The translations under genes and the position numbers were made by a program. A stretch of DNA of 64,000 nt from Fen-1058 sp964398185. GTDB lineage: Bacteria; Chloroflexota; Anaerolineae; Fen-1058. The stretch covers positions 55,415 through 119,414 of the forward strand of contig CAYNML010000007.1 of the NCBI GenBank assembly GCA_964398185.1, in the 5' to 3' direction. This document shows, one piece after another, positions 53,719-61,739 of this stretch. Numbering within the stretch: the stretch's first letter is position 1; each line of letters starts with the position of its first letter. The notes beneath the pieces were generated by a model. The model worked only from the letters and a program-made list of their open reading frames with translations. It was not told where the DNA came from and made no database searches.

Positions 53719-54537
53719 ATGGATCAAGTCCAAGAGAATACCTTGCGGCAAATCCTGCGCGATATGCAGCGCGTGCTGGTGGCTTACTCGGGCGGCATTG
53801 ATAGCACGTTACTGGCGGTGGTGGCGCAGCAGGAGTTGGGACACAACGCGGTGGCAGTAACGGCGGTCTCGCCGAGTTTGCCCGGCGCGGATCTGGCAGA
53901 GGCCAAGGCCATCGCACAGCAGTTTGGCTGCGCGCATGTGTTGATCGAAAGCCACGAAGTGGAGAATCCTGATTATCAGGCCAACACGCCGTTGCGCTGT
54001 TACTTCTGCAAGCACGAAGTCTACGGTGAGTTGGTGGAGTACGGGCGAGAACATGGCTTTCAGTTCATCATCGACGGCACCAACCTCGACGATGTGGGTG
54101 ACATCCGTCCCGGGCGCAAGGCCGCGGCGGAATATGGTGTGCGCTCGCCGCTGATCGAGGCGCAGTTCACCAAGCAGGATGTGCGCGATCTGGCGCGCGC
54201 GCTGGGCATTCCGAATTGGGATAAGCCCTCGGCGGCGTGTTTGTCGTCGCGCATTCCGCACGGCACAGCGGTGACGATTCAATTGCTGTCGCAGGTGGAG
54301 CAGGCTGAGATGGTGGTGCGCGGCTTGGGCATTCGCCAGGCGCGCGTTCGGCATCACGGCGAGATCGCGCGGCTGGAAGTTCCGCCGGACGATTTCGAGA
54401 TCGTGCTGGCTCAACGCGAGAAGATCGTGGAGCAGCTGCGCGCGATCGGGTACACGTTTGTCGCGCTCGATCTGGTCGGCTATCGCATGGGCAGTTTGAA
54501 TGAGTTGATCAAACAACGAGTCATGAGTAATGAGTAA
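53719..54537 (+). CDS. larE: ATP-dependent sacrificial sulfur transferase LarE
   Basis: 272-aa PP-loop enzyme that converts carboxylates of pyridinium biscarboxylate mononucleotide to thiocarboxylates in nickel-pincer cofactor synthesis. The PP-loop reads YSGGIDSTLL. Cysteines occur as CYFC (RCYFCKHE) and in SAACLSSRIPHG; three such Cys are known in LarE enzymes that hold an iron-sulfur cluster, whereas enzymes with only the last Cys give up their own sulfur. The C-terminal RVMSNE is encoded by a heptamer array that also supplies the stop codon. GGGAGG precedes the ATG at 53719. Confidence 0.93.
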   Translation: MDQVQENTLRQILRDMQRVLVAYSGGIDSTLLAVVAQQELGHNAVAVTAVSPSLPGADLAEAKAIAQQFGCAHVLIESHEVENPDYQANTPLRCYFCKHEVYGELVEYGREHGFQFIIDGTNLDDVGDIRPGRKAAAEYGVRSPLIEAQFTKQDVRDLARALGIPNWDKPSAACLSSRIPHGTAVTIQLLSQVEQAEMVVRGLGIRQARVRHHGEIARLEVPPDDFEIVLAQREKIVEQLRAIGYTFVALDLVGYRMGSLNELIKQRVMSNE

Positions 54538-54552
54538 CGAGTAATGAGTCGC
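54518..54552. repeat. GAGTAAY heptamers spanning the larE-larB junction
   Basis: GAGTCAT, GAGTAAT, GAGTAAC, GAGTAAT and GAGTCGC in register. The TAA in the third unit is the larE stop and the ATG formed at the fourth-fifth unit boundary is the larB start. Confidence 0.92.
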
Positions 54553-55293
54553 AAGAAACTGGAAGCGATCTTACAGGAAGTGGCGGCGGGTGCGCGCTCG
54601 ATCGATGAGGCGCTGCACGATCTGCGCGATCTGCCGTTTGAAGATGTGGACGTGGCTGTGCTCGATCATCATCGCGCTTTCCGCACGGGCGTGCCGGAAG
54701 TGGTGTACGGTCTGCACAAGACCCCCGTGCAGATCGTTGCAATCGTCGAGCGGATGGTGGCGCGTGACGGGCGAGCCATCGTGACGCGGGCGGCCAGTGA
54801 GGCAGTGACCGCGGTGCAAGCGAAGTTCCCGCAGGCGCGGTATTTTGAAACCGCGCGCATCATCGCGGTAGGTGAATTCCCCGCGCCGCAGTCCGATCGT
54901 TTTGTGGCGGTGGTGACGGCGGGCACGTCGGACTTGCCGGTGGCCGAAGAAGCAGCCATCACGCTGGAATGGCTGGGCACGCGCGTCGAGCGGGTCTACG
55001 ACGTGGGCGTGGCGGGTGTGCATCGCTTGTTGAGTCGACGCGAGTTGTTGTGGCAGGCGTCGGCGGTGGTCGCCATTGCGGGCATGGAAGGCGCACTCGC
55101 CACGGTGGTCGGCGGGCTGGTGAGCTGCCCGACGATCGCCGTGCCGACCAGCGTGGGTTACGGCGCCAGCTTCAACGGCCTGGCGGCATTGCTGGCTATG
55201 TTGAATTCGTGCGCGCCCGGCGTGTCGGTGGTCAACATCGATAACGGTTTCGGCGCAGCGGTGTGCGCGCACATGATTGTGGCGCAGCTGTAG
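54544..55293 (+). CDS. larB: Nickel-pincer cofactor biosynthesis protein LarB
   Basis: 249-aa pyridinium-3,5-biscarboxylate mononucleotide synthase, the first enzyme of the pathway (hydrolysis and carboxylation of nicotinate adenine dinucleotide). The C-terminal PurE-like domain has VVTAGTSDLPVAEEA, YDVGVAGVHRLLS, VAIAGMEGALATVVGGL and PTSVGYGASFNGLAALLAML. The N-terminal region with DLPFEDVDVAVLDHHRAFR is also as in the family. The start at 54544 lies within the heptamer array and has no recognisable ribosome-binding site, so it is probably translated by coupling to larE. Confidence 0.95.
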   Translation: MSRKKLEAILQEVAAGARSIDEALHDLRDLPFEDVDVAVLDHHRAFRTGVPEVVYGLHKTPVQIVAIVERMVARDGRAIVTRAASEAVTAVQAKFPQARYFETARIIAVGEFPAPQSDRFVAVVTAGTSDLPVAEEAAITLEWLGTRVERVYDVGVAGVHRLLSRRELLWQASAVVAIAGMEGALATVVGGLVSCPTIAVPTSVGYGASFNGLAALLAMLNSCAPGVSVVNIDNGFGAAVCAHMIVAQL

Positions 55294-55320
55294 GGCGAGA
55301 TACCGCCTCGCGCGCCAAGG

Positions 55321-55371
55321 GCCCGCGGATGAATCGCGGGCTGGCAGTGGAAGTCGGCTTCAAGCCGACTT
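55321..55371. repeat. Two hairpins between larB and larC
   Basis: GCCCGCG/CGCGGGC and AAGTCGGCTT/AAGCCGACTT are adjacent perfect inverted repeats with short loops, the second followed by GACTTATC. They could attenuate or stabilise the operon mRNA; there is no T tract. Confidence 0.6.
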
Positions 55372-55444
55372 GACTTATCAGCCGCCGACACATGCGGTGC
55401 CGTGCTCCCGTTTCAATCGGCCGGCGTAAACGGAAAGAGTAATC

Positions 55445-56662
55445 ATGCGCATTGCGTACATTGATCTGGTCAGCGGCGCGAGCGGCGATATGCTGCTGAG
55501 CGCGCTCGTCGATGCGGGCGCATCCGAGGACGTCGTGCGATCGATCCCGGCGGCTTTGCAGCTGCCCGCTTGCTCCGTCAACTTTCAGCGGGTGATGCGC
55601 GGCGCGCTGTCGGCGCTGCAAGCCGAGGTGATTACGCCGCAGCACGAAGATCATCGTCACGTGCCGGACTTGCTGGCCATCATCGATCGGGCCGCGATCA
55701 CCGATCGGGTGAAGCAGCAAGCCCGATCGGTGATCGAACGCTTGGCGGCAGCCGAAGCGCGCATTCACCACAGCCCGATCGAATCTGTGCACCTGCACGA
55801 AGTCGGCGGCGACGATGCGCTGATCGATATTGTCGGCGTGCTGGCCGCGCTGGAGAATCTGCAAATTGAACGCGTGTATGTCTCGCCGGTGCCGCTGGCG
55901 CGCGGGTGGACAAAATCACAACATGGCGCGCTGCCGCTGCCCGCGCCAGCGACGTTAGCGTTGCTGGAAGGCGCGCCGGTTCGCTATGTGGGTGAGGTGG
56001 AAAAGGAATTAGTCACGCCCACGGGGGCGGTGCTGTTGAAATCGATCGCGCACGAGTTCGGCGGTTTCCCGGCGATGACGCTGGGCCGCGTGGGGTTGGG
56101 AGCGGGGCGGCGTGAACTGCCGTTCCCCAACATCGTGCGCGTGTGGTTGGGTGAAGGTGCGCGGATGCTCGAAGCCCGCGTCCTCGCGGGCGGGCAGGCG
56201 CGCGAAGACGGCTTGATCGTCGAGACGCTGACGCTGTTGGAAACCAACATCGACGATCTCAATCCGCAGATCTATGAACACGTGCTGAATCGCCTGCTGG
56301 CGGCGGGCGCGCTCGATGTGACGCTGACGCCCATGCAGATGAAGAAGAATCGCCCCGCCACGCAGTTGACGGTGCTGTGCCGGCCAGGTGACGCGGATGC
56401 TTTGCTGCCCATCATCTTGACGGAGACGACCACGCTCGGCGTGCGCCGATCGGTGATCGAACGGGTGAGCCTGCCGCGATCGATCGAGACAGTGGAAACG
56501 CGCTACGGATCGATCCGCGTGAAGGTGGCGCGCTGGAACGACATTGTTCGCGCCGTGCCGGAATACGACGATTGTAAGCGTGCTGCGGAAGCGAGTGGCG
56601 CGGCGTTGATCGACGTGATGCAGGCCGCGCGCGAGGTATGGTACACTTCGGCCCATGTTTAG
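55445..56662 (+). CDS. larC: Nickel insertion protein LarC
   Basis: 405-aa CTP-dependent nickel insertase, last step in nickel-pincer cofactor synthesis. MRIAYIDLVSGASGDMLLSA, the His-rich loop HHSPIESVHLHEVGGDDALIDIVG and ETNIDDLNPQIYEHVL followed by LTPMQMKKNRPATQL are characteristic. The gene is one continuous frame here, unlike Lactiplantibacillus plantarum where larC needs a programmed frameshift. The racemase LarA that uses the cofactor is not in the window. The 3' end overlaps the HAD gene by eight bases. Confidence 0.95.
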   Translation: MRIAYIDLVSGASGDMLLSALVDAGASEDVVRSIPAALQLPACSVNFQRVMRGALSALQAEVITPQHEDHRHVPDLLAIIDRAAITDRVKQQARSVIERLAAAEARIHHSPIESVHLHEVGGDDALIDIVGVLAALENLQIERVYVSPVPLARGWTKSQHGALPLPAPATLALLEGAPVRYVGEVEKELVTPTGAVLLKSIAHEFGGFPAMTLGRVGLGAGRRELPFPNIVRVWLGEGARMLEARVLAGGQAREDGLIVETLTLLETNIDDLNPQIYEHVLNRLLAAGALDVTLTPMQMKKNRPATQLTVLCRPGDADALLPIILTETTTLGVRRSVIERVSLPRSIETVETRYGSIRVKVARWNDIVRAVPEYDDCKRAAEASGAALIDVMQAAREVWYTSAHV

Positions 56663-57353
56663 ATTCCTCATCTTTGACCTCGACGAGACGCTCTATCCGC
56701 GTCAGGCCGGCTTGATGCAAGAGATCGGCGTCCGGATCAACCGCTATCTGATCGAGAACCTGCACCTGCCGCAAGAGCAAGCGAATGAACTCCGCCAGCG
56801 CTATTACCATCAGCACGGCACAGCGCTGCGCGGCCTCGTCGTCGAACGGCCCGACGTCGATCCCGAAGACTATCTGCATTACGTGCACGATATTCCGCTG
56901 AGTGATTATATCGGCCCCAACCCGGCGCTGGCCGATATGCTGCGTTCGATCCCGCTGACCAAGGTGATCTTCACCAACGCCACCATCGAGCACGCGCAGA
57001 ACGTGCTGAACGTCATCGGGATTGCCGATCAATTTGCGGGCATCATCGATGTGCGGCGCGTGGCGTACGTGAGCAAGCCCAATGCCGAAGCCTACCGGCG
57101 CCTGCTGGATATCCTGCAGGCGCGCGGCGACGAATGCATCCTGATTGAGGATGCGGCGCGTAACTTATTGCCCGGCAAGGGGTTGGGTATGACAACGATC
57201 CTTGTCGATAGCGACGACTGCGCGGAGGTCGATTATTGTGTGCCGGACATTCTGGCAGTGAAGGCCGTGGTTGATCGGGAGATGGCGCGACAGAGGGATG
57301 GAGAGACGGCGGGAGGCAGGATGCACGACCAGCTACCAGCGGCCAACGACTAA
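56655..57353 (+). CDS. HAD family hydrolase, pyrimidine 5'-nucleotidase-like
   Basis: 232-aa HAD phosphatase. Motif I is FDLDETLYP (nucleophile and acid Asp), motif II VIFTNATIEHA, motif III the Lys in YVSKPNAEAY and motif IV IEDAARNLL. The DLDETLYP form and all-helical cap fit the SDT1/pyrimidine 5'-nucleotidase subgroup. It overlaps larC, so it may remove phosphate from a nucleotide by-product of cofactor synthesis; that is inference. Its last residues (HDQLPAAND) come from a heptamer array that also contains the stop codon. Confidence 0.88.
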   Translation: MFRFLIFDLDETLYPRQAGLMQEIGVRINRYLIENLHLPQEQANELRQRYYHQHGTALRGLVVERPDVDPEDYLHYVHDIPLSDYIGPNPALADMLRSIPLTKVIFTNATIEHAQNVLNVIGIADQFAGIIDVRRVAYVSKPNAEAYRRLLDILQARGDECILIEDAARNLLPGKGLGMTTILVDSDDCAEVDYCVPDILAVKAVVDREMARQRDGETAGGRMHDQLPAAND

Positions 57354-57364
57354 CAACCAATGAC
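57330..57364. repeat. CARCNAC heptamers across a stop-start junction
   Basis: CAGCTAC, CAGCGGC, CAACGAC, TAACAAC and CAATGAC in register. TAA is the HAD stop codon and the ATG in CAATGAC is the next gene's start codon. Confidence 0.88.
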
Positions 57365-58142
57365 CATGCTCGACAAAGTGATCACTCTTGCTGAATCCGT
57401 CAAACTGGTCAAATCTGGCGACATTCTCGCCCTCGGCGGGATGAATCTCTATCGCCGCCCGGTGGCCTTTGTGCGCGAATTGCTCAAGACCGAGGTGCGC
57501 GATTTGACCCTGCTGAACTTCACCTCGTCCTACGAAACCGATCTGCTCATCGGGGCAGGGCGGGTGCAGACCTTGCGCACCTGCTACTGCGGGCTGGAGT
57601 CGTTCGGGCTGGCGCCGATGTTCACGGCCAAGGCGGCGTCCGGCGCGTTAAATCTGATCGAAGAAACAGAATCGAGCCTTGCATTTGGACTGCGCGCCAC
57701 ACTGGCGGGCGTGGGCTTCATGCCGGGGCAGGGCTGGATCGGTACGGATATGCTAAAAGTGCGGCCGGACGTGAAGGTGATCGACGATCCGTACACTGGG
57801 CAGCCGGTAGTCGCGTTTCCGGCGCAGCGGGTCGATGTGGCGGTCGTGCACGCGCCGCTGGCCGATCGGTTTGGCAACGCGCGCCTCATGGGCAACCTGG
57901 CGATCGATCAAGAAATCTCGCTGGCCGCCACAACCGTCATCATCACCGCCGAAGAAGTGGTGGACGAGCTCGACGCGCCGATCGATCTGACGGGCCTGAG
58001 CACCACGGCGGTGGTTCACACGCCGCGCGGGGCGTGGCCCACCTCGTGCTATCCGCACTACCATCTGGATGGCGAAGAAATCCTGCGCTACATCGACGCG
58101 TGCGCCGCCGATAAATTCGCAGACTACATCGCCGCTGTTTAG
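57360..58142 (+). CDS. CoA-transferase alpha subunit-like protein
   Basis: 260-aa member of the class I CoA-transferase alpha family (AtoD/GctA type). LVKSGDILALGGMNLYRRP contains the glycine-rich CoA-contact loop; GVGFMPGQGWIGTDML and DVAVVHAPLADRFGNARLMG are typical. The beta subunit that carries the catalytic Glu is not adjacent, so the partner is encoded elsewhere or the protein acts alone, as with CoA-transferase-like hydrolases of the IpdA type. The start is in the heptamer array (57360, or ATG at 57366), with no ribosome-binding site, suggesting translational coupling. Confidence 0.8.
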   Translation: MTMLDKVITLAESVKLVKSGDILALGGMNLYRRPVAFVRELLKTEVRDLTLLNFTSSYETDLLIGAGRVQTLRTCYCGLESFGLAPMFTAKAASGALNLIEETESSLAFGLRATLAGVGFMPGQGWIGTDMLKVRPDVKVIDDPYTGQPVVAFPAQRVDVAVVHAPLADRFGNARLMGNLAIDQEISLAATTVIITAEEVVDELDAPIDLTGLSTTAVVHTPRGAWPTSCYPHYHLDGEEILRYIDACAADKFADYIAAV

Positions 58143-58202
58143 CAAAGAAAAATCCTTGCGGCAAGGCAGCTTGTCGTTAGAAAAAGGGTGAGGAGAAAAG
58201 AG

Positions 58203-59660
58203 ATGAATTTACCGATAATCATTCAAGGCGGCATGGGTGTCGCCATTTCCAATTGGACACTGGCCAAAGCGGTGTCACAACTGGGGCAGCTGGGCGTGGT
58301 GTCGGGCACCGGTATCGCGCGCGTGGTGACCAGCCGCCTGTCCGACGGCGATCTGGCTGGCCATGTGCGCCGCGCGCTGGCGAACTTCTCCATGCCTGAG
58401 CCGGTGCAAGCCATTCTCGATCGTTACTACGTGCCCGGCGGCAAGCAGCCTGCTGAGCCGTACCGGGCGATTTCGATGTATAGCCTGCGCCCGCCCAGGT
58501 TCCTCGATCAGTTGACGGCCATTTCCAACTTTGTGGAAGTGTTCCTGGCGCGCGAAGGGCACAAGGGTGTGGTGGGCATCAACCTGTTGGAGAAGGTGCA
58601 GATGCCCAACCTCGCCTCGCTCTACGGCGCGATGCTGGCCGGCGTCGACGTGGTGCTGATGGGCGCCGGGATTCCGATCCAGGTGGCGGGCATTCTCGAC
58701 AAGCTGTCACGCCACGAACCGGTCTCGTATCGCCTGGACGCGCTCAACACCGGGCCTGACGACGACGTGCGTATTCACTTCGATCCGGAAGCGGTGTTCC
58801 CCGGCATCGCCAAACTCGTGGGGCAGCTCAAGCGGCCCAAATTCCTGCCGATTATCTCCTCGGTCGTGTTGGGGCAGGCGTTGATCAAGCGCAGCGAAGG
58901 AGAGATCAACGGCTTCGTCATCGAAGGCCCCACGGCCGGCGGCCACAATGCCCCGCCGCGCGGCGCAGTGAAGCTGAACGCCAAAGGCGAACCGATCTAC
59001 ACCGACAAAGACGTCGTCGATCTGGAAAAGATGAAACAGCTGGGCCTGCCCTTCTGGCTGGCCGGCGGCTACGGCAATCCCGATCAGGTAAAGCAAGCCC
59101 TGGAGGCCGGCGCGGCGGGTGTGCAAGTGGGCACGGCGTTCGCGCTGTGCGAAGAATCGGGTATGGAGCCGGAACTCAAACGGCGCTTGCTGCGTCAAGT
59201 GCTGGATGAAGAGGCCGAGGTGTTCACCAGCCCGGTCGTGTCGCCGACGGGCTTCCCCTTCAAAGTGGCGCAGCTGTCCGGCACACTCACCGACCAGGAC
59301 GTGTACGACGCGCGCCCGCGCATTTGCGACATGGGCTTCCTGCGGACCATCTTCAAGCGCGAAGACGGCTCGTTTGGCTATCGCTGCCCCGCCGAGCCGG
59401 TGGAGGACTACGTACGCAAGGGCGGAAAGGCCGAAGACACGGAAGGCCGCTCGTGCCTGTGTAACAACCTCGGCGCAACCGCCGGCTTCCCGCAAGTCCG
59501 CGAAAATGGTTTCGTCGAACCGCCGCTGATCACCGCCGGGGATGATCTGGTCTCGGCCGGTCAGTTTGTGCCTGCCGGCAAGATCACGTATACCGCCAAG
59601 GATGTGATCGATCGCTTGCTGAGCAGGATTCAGCCCGCGCCGGGACTCAGTCCCGCCTAA
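58203..59660 (+). CDS. Nitronate monooxygenase / 2-nitropropane dioxygenase-like flavoprotein
   Basis: 485-aa FMN-dependent TIM-barrel protein. PIIIQGGMGVAISNWTLA is the family start; the FMN phosphate site is in FWLAGGYGNPDQVKQALEAG and GAAGVQVGTAF; the catalytic His region is GPTAGGHNAPPRG. It is longer than classical enzymes (about 350 aa) and has a C-terminal extension with several Cys (RCPAEP, CLCNN). Such long forms resemble PfaD/IpdC-type enoyl reductases, so the name from homology may not be the real activity. GGAG at 58191-58194 precedes the ATG at 58203. It is 60 bases after the CoA-transferase gene. Confidence 0.85.
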   Translation: MNLPIIIQGGMGVAISNWTLAKAVSQLGQLGVVSGTGIARVVTSRLSDGDLAGHVRRALANFSMPEPVQAILDRYYVPGGKQPAEPYRAISMYSLRPPRFLDQLTAISNFVEVFLAREGHKGVVGINLLEKVQMPNLASLYGAMLAGVDVVLMGAGIPIQVAGILDKLSRHEPVSYRLDALNTGPDDDVRIHFDPEAVFPGIAKLVGQLKRPKFLPIISSVVLGQALIKRSEGEINGFVIEGPTAGGHNAPPRGAVKLNAKGEPIYTDKDVVDLEKMKQLGLPFWLAGGYGNPDQVKQALEAGAAGVQVGTAFALCEESGMEPELKRRLLRQVLDEEAEVFTSPVVSPTGFPFKVAQLSGTLTDQDVYDARPRICDMGFLRTIFKREDGSFGYRCPAEPVEDYVRKGGKAEDTEGRSCLCNNLGATAGFPQVRENGFVEPPLITAGDDLVSAGQFVPAGKITYTAKDVIDRLLSRIQPAPGLSPA

Positions 59661-59686
59661 TCGCGATCAACCACGCGCGTTTCAGC

Positions 59687-59724
59687 GGCCATCCGATCGG
59701 TTCACGCAGCCCGATCGGATGGCC
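59687..59724 (+). terminator. Terminator-like hairpin with CCGATCGG arms
   Basis: GGCCATCCGATCGG pairs perfectly with CCGATCGGATGGCC around a 10-nt loop, between two convergent genes. The following GTTGTCTTTC is a weak U-tract. Confidence 0.75.
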
Positions 59725-59732
59725 GTTGTCTT

Positions 59733-61514
59733 TCAGGCGGCTTGTCGTTCAGTCAGGCGCGCATACAGGCCCTGCCGCGTCAGCAAATCGGCGTGGGCGC
59801 CCACTTCCACGATGCGGCCCCGGTCAAGAACCACGATGCGATCAGCATGGCGGATGGTGGACAGGCGATGAGCCACCACCAACGTCGTGCGGCCTTTCAT
59901 CAGGCGCGCCAGCGCTTCTTGAATCAGCGCCTCGCTCTCCGTGTCCAGCGCCGAGGTCGCCTCGTCCAGAATCAACACACGCGGATTCCGGATCAACGCG
60001 CGGGCGATCGCCAGGCGCTGCTTCTGCCCGCCCGACAAGCGCGCCCCTTTTTCGCCCACGCGGGTTTCGATGCCGTCCGGCAGGCGCTCGACAAACTCCC
60101 ACGCATTCGCATCACGCAGCGCTGTCAGCACGACTTCATCTGAAAGCGACGGCAGGCCGTAGGTCACGTTTTCGCGGATGGTGCCGTCGAACAAAATCGA
60201 TTCCTGCGGCACGACGGACACAAAGCGGCGATACGTCCGCAGATCGAGCCGCTCCATGTCCTGTCCGTCCAGCAGCAGGCAGCCCTGCGTGGGACGCACA
60301 AACCCGATCGCCAGATTCAACAGCGTCGACTTCCCTGCGCCCGACGGCCCCACCAGCGCGATGGTTTCGCTGGGTTGGACATGGAGATTGATGTCTTGCA
60401 CGGCGTGGCCCTCCGCTTCGGAATAGTGAAACGCCACCTCCTCAAAGCGAAACTCACCGCGCACCGCAGTCACTACGGCTTTCCCTTCATTCTGTTCCAG
60501 GTCGGGGCATTCCAGCACTTCGCCGATCGAGCGGATCGCTTCCAGTCCTTTGGCAATCTGCGGCGCGGTATTCACCAGCAGCAGCACCGAGTTGGTCATC
60601 AGCCCGAAGTAAGTGGTGAGCATCACCACATCGCCCAGCTGAATGGGCAGGACCTGCGTCGCGTAAGCCCATGCGGCGAAGATTAAGCACGCCATATTGA
60701 ACAGGTTGAACGTCACCCAGGAGAGCGCGCCAAAGACGGCATTGATCTCGTCAACGTGCAAGCCCGCCTGCTGCACGCGCTGCAACGACTGATCGACCCG
60801 CTCCAGCGCGTTGTTTTCCAGCCCGTGCGCGCGCGTGATGGGGATCAGGTGCGTCATCTCGATCACGCGCGACGACATGTGCTCGATCTCCTGGCGGAAG
60901 GCGGAATTGCGGGCCGAGAGGGACGATCGGAGGGCGTAGACCAACCCCGCCGCAAGCGGCACGGCCAGCGCATAAAAGACCAGGAACCACGGCACGCGCA
61001 GCGCGGTCACGATCAGCGCGAACGTGATGTTGACCAGCGCGGACAGGCCCGCATCGAACAACGTGCGCGTCAGCTGTTCGATCGCTTCGACGTCGCGCAG
61101 CACCTTGCTTTGCAGCGCCCCGGCGCTTCTGGCCGCAAAGAACCCGATCGAGAGATGCTGCAAACGGCGGCACAACGCCGAGCGCAATTGCGTTTCCAGC
61201 CGCCGGGCCGCCTGACTGACGGCGCGAACATACAGGTACTGGAACGGGATATTTTGAAACAACAGCAGCGCCAGCACCAGTGCGTTCAGCCACAATTCTG
61301 CCGCGGTGTCTTGATCCGGCTGGGCGATGAGGTTGATGATGTTGGCGGTGAGCAGGGGCATCAACCAGACGGGACTGTGCTTGATGACAAAGTAAACGAC
61401 GCCGCGCAACAGTCGGCCGCGTTCGCCGCGATACAAGTACCAGAGCGTCTGCACCGGATGCTCGCCCCGAAAGCGGTGCTCCAACGGACTGCGATCATGA
61501 AAGCGCTGGGTCAT
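59733..61514 (-). CDS. ABC transporter, fused permease and ATPase
   Basis: 593-aa half-transporter of the ABC-B (MsbA/MDR) type. A six-helix transmembrane domain (about 25-330) contains FVIKHSPVWLMPLLTANIIN and VYFVIK-like segments. The nucleotide-binding domain has Walker A VGPSGAGKSTLL, Q-loop VVPQESILFDG, signature LSGGQKQRLAIARAL, Walker B VLILDEATSALD and the H-loop His in VVAHRLSTIRHADRI. Exporters of lipids, drugs or peptides share this layout. The ATG at 61514 has an AAGGGG-type ribosome-binding site; the upstream methionine is unlikely. It is divergent from the LacI gene. Confidence 0.93.
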   Translation of the reverse strand: MTQRFHDRSPLEHRFRGEHPVQTLWYLYRGERGRLLRGVVYFVIKHSPVWLMPLLTANIINLIAQPDQDTAAELWLNALVLALLLFQNIPFQYLYVRAVSQAARRLETQLRSALCRRLQHLSIGFFAARSAGALQSKVLRDVEAIEQLTRTLFDAGLSALVNITFALIVTALRVPWFLVFYALAVPLAAGLVYALRSSLSARNSAFRQEIEHMSSRVIEMTHLIPITRAHGLENNALERVDQSLQRVQQAGLHVDEINAVFGALSWVTFNLFNMACLIFAAWAYATQVLPIQLGDVVMLTTYFGLMTNSVLLLVNTAPQIAKGLEAIRSIGEVLECPDLEQNEGKAVVTAVRGEFRFEEVAFHYSEAEGHAVQDINLHVQPSETIALVGPSGAGKSTLLNLAIGFVRPTQGCLLLDGQDMERLDLRTYRRFVSVVPQESILFDGTIRENVTYGLPSLSDEVVLTALRDANAWEFVERLPDGIETRVGEKGARLSGGQKQRLAIARALIRNPRVLILDEATSALDTESEALIQEALARLMKGRTTLVVAHRLSTIRHADRIVVLDRGRIVEVGAHADLLTRQGLYARLTERQAA

Positions 61515-61662
61515 GGGCCCCTTTCTGATCTGCGGCAAACACACAGTCGGGCTTATGTCCATGCACTCCCGCTGCTGGCCGCAGTTGGCGTCTGGATTAT
61601 ACGCGGTGCGCCCAGATCACCCCGTGACAAACGTCATGTGAAAACCGATCGCATTTTCCCTA

Positions 61663-61719
61663 TTGACAAAAGTTAAGCAGGCTTTATAATCTTACTGAAA
61701 GTTTAATGAAACTTTAGTA
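61663..61719 (+). promoter_or_regulatory. Promoter and operator-like palindrome of the LacI gene
   Basis: TTGACA (61663-61668) and TATAAT (61685-61690) are 16 bp apart. An inverted repeat TACTGAAAGTTT / AAACTTTAGTA (61693-61719) lies at the start site, a plausible autoregulatory site for the LacI protein. Confidence 0.7.
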
Positions 61720-61739
61720 AATTTTCCGCGGAGACCGCG

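Noticed and set aside
55445..56662. Programmed frameshift in larC as in Lactiplantibacillus plantarum
   Set aside because: The gene is a single uninterrupted frame with both LarC1-like and LarC2-like motifs.
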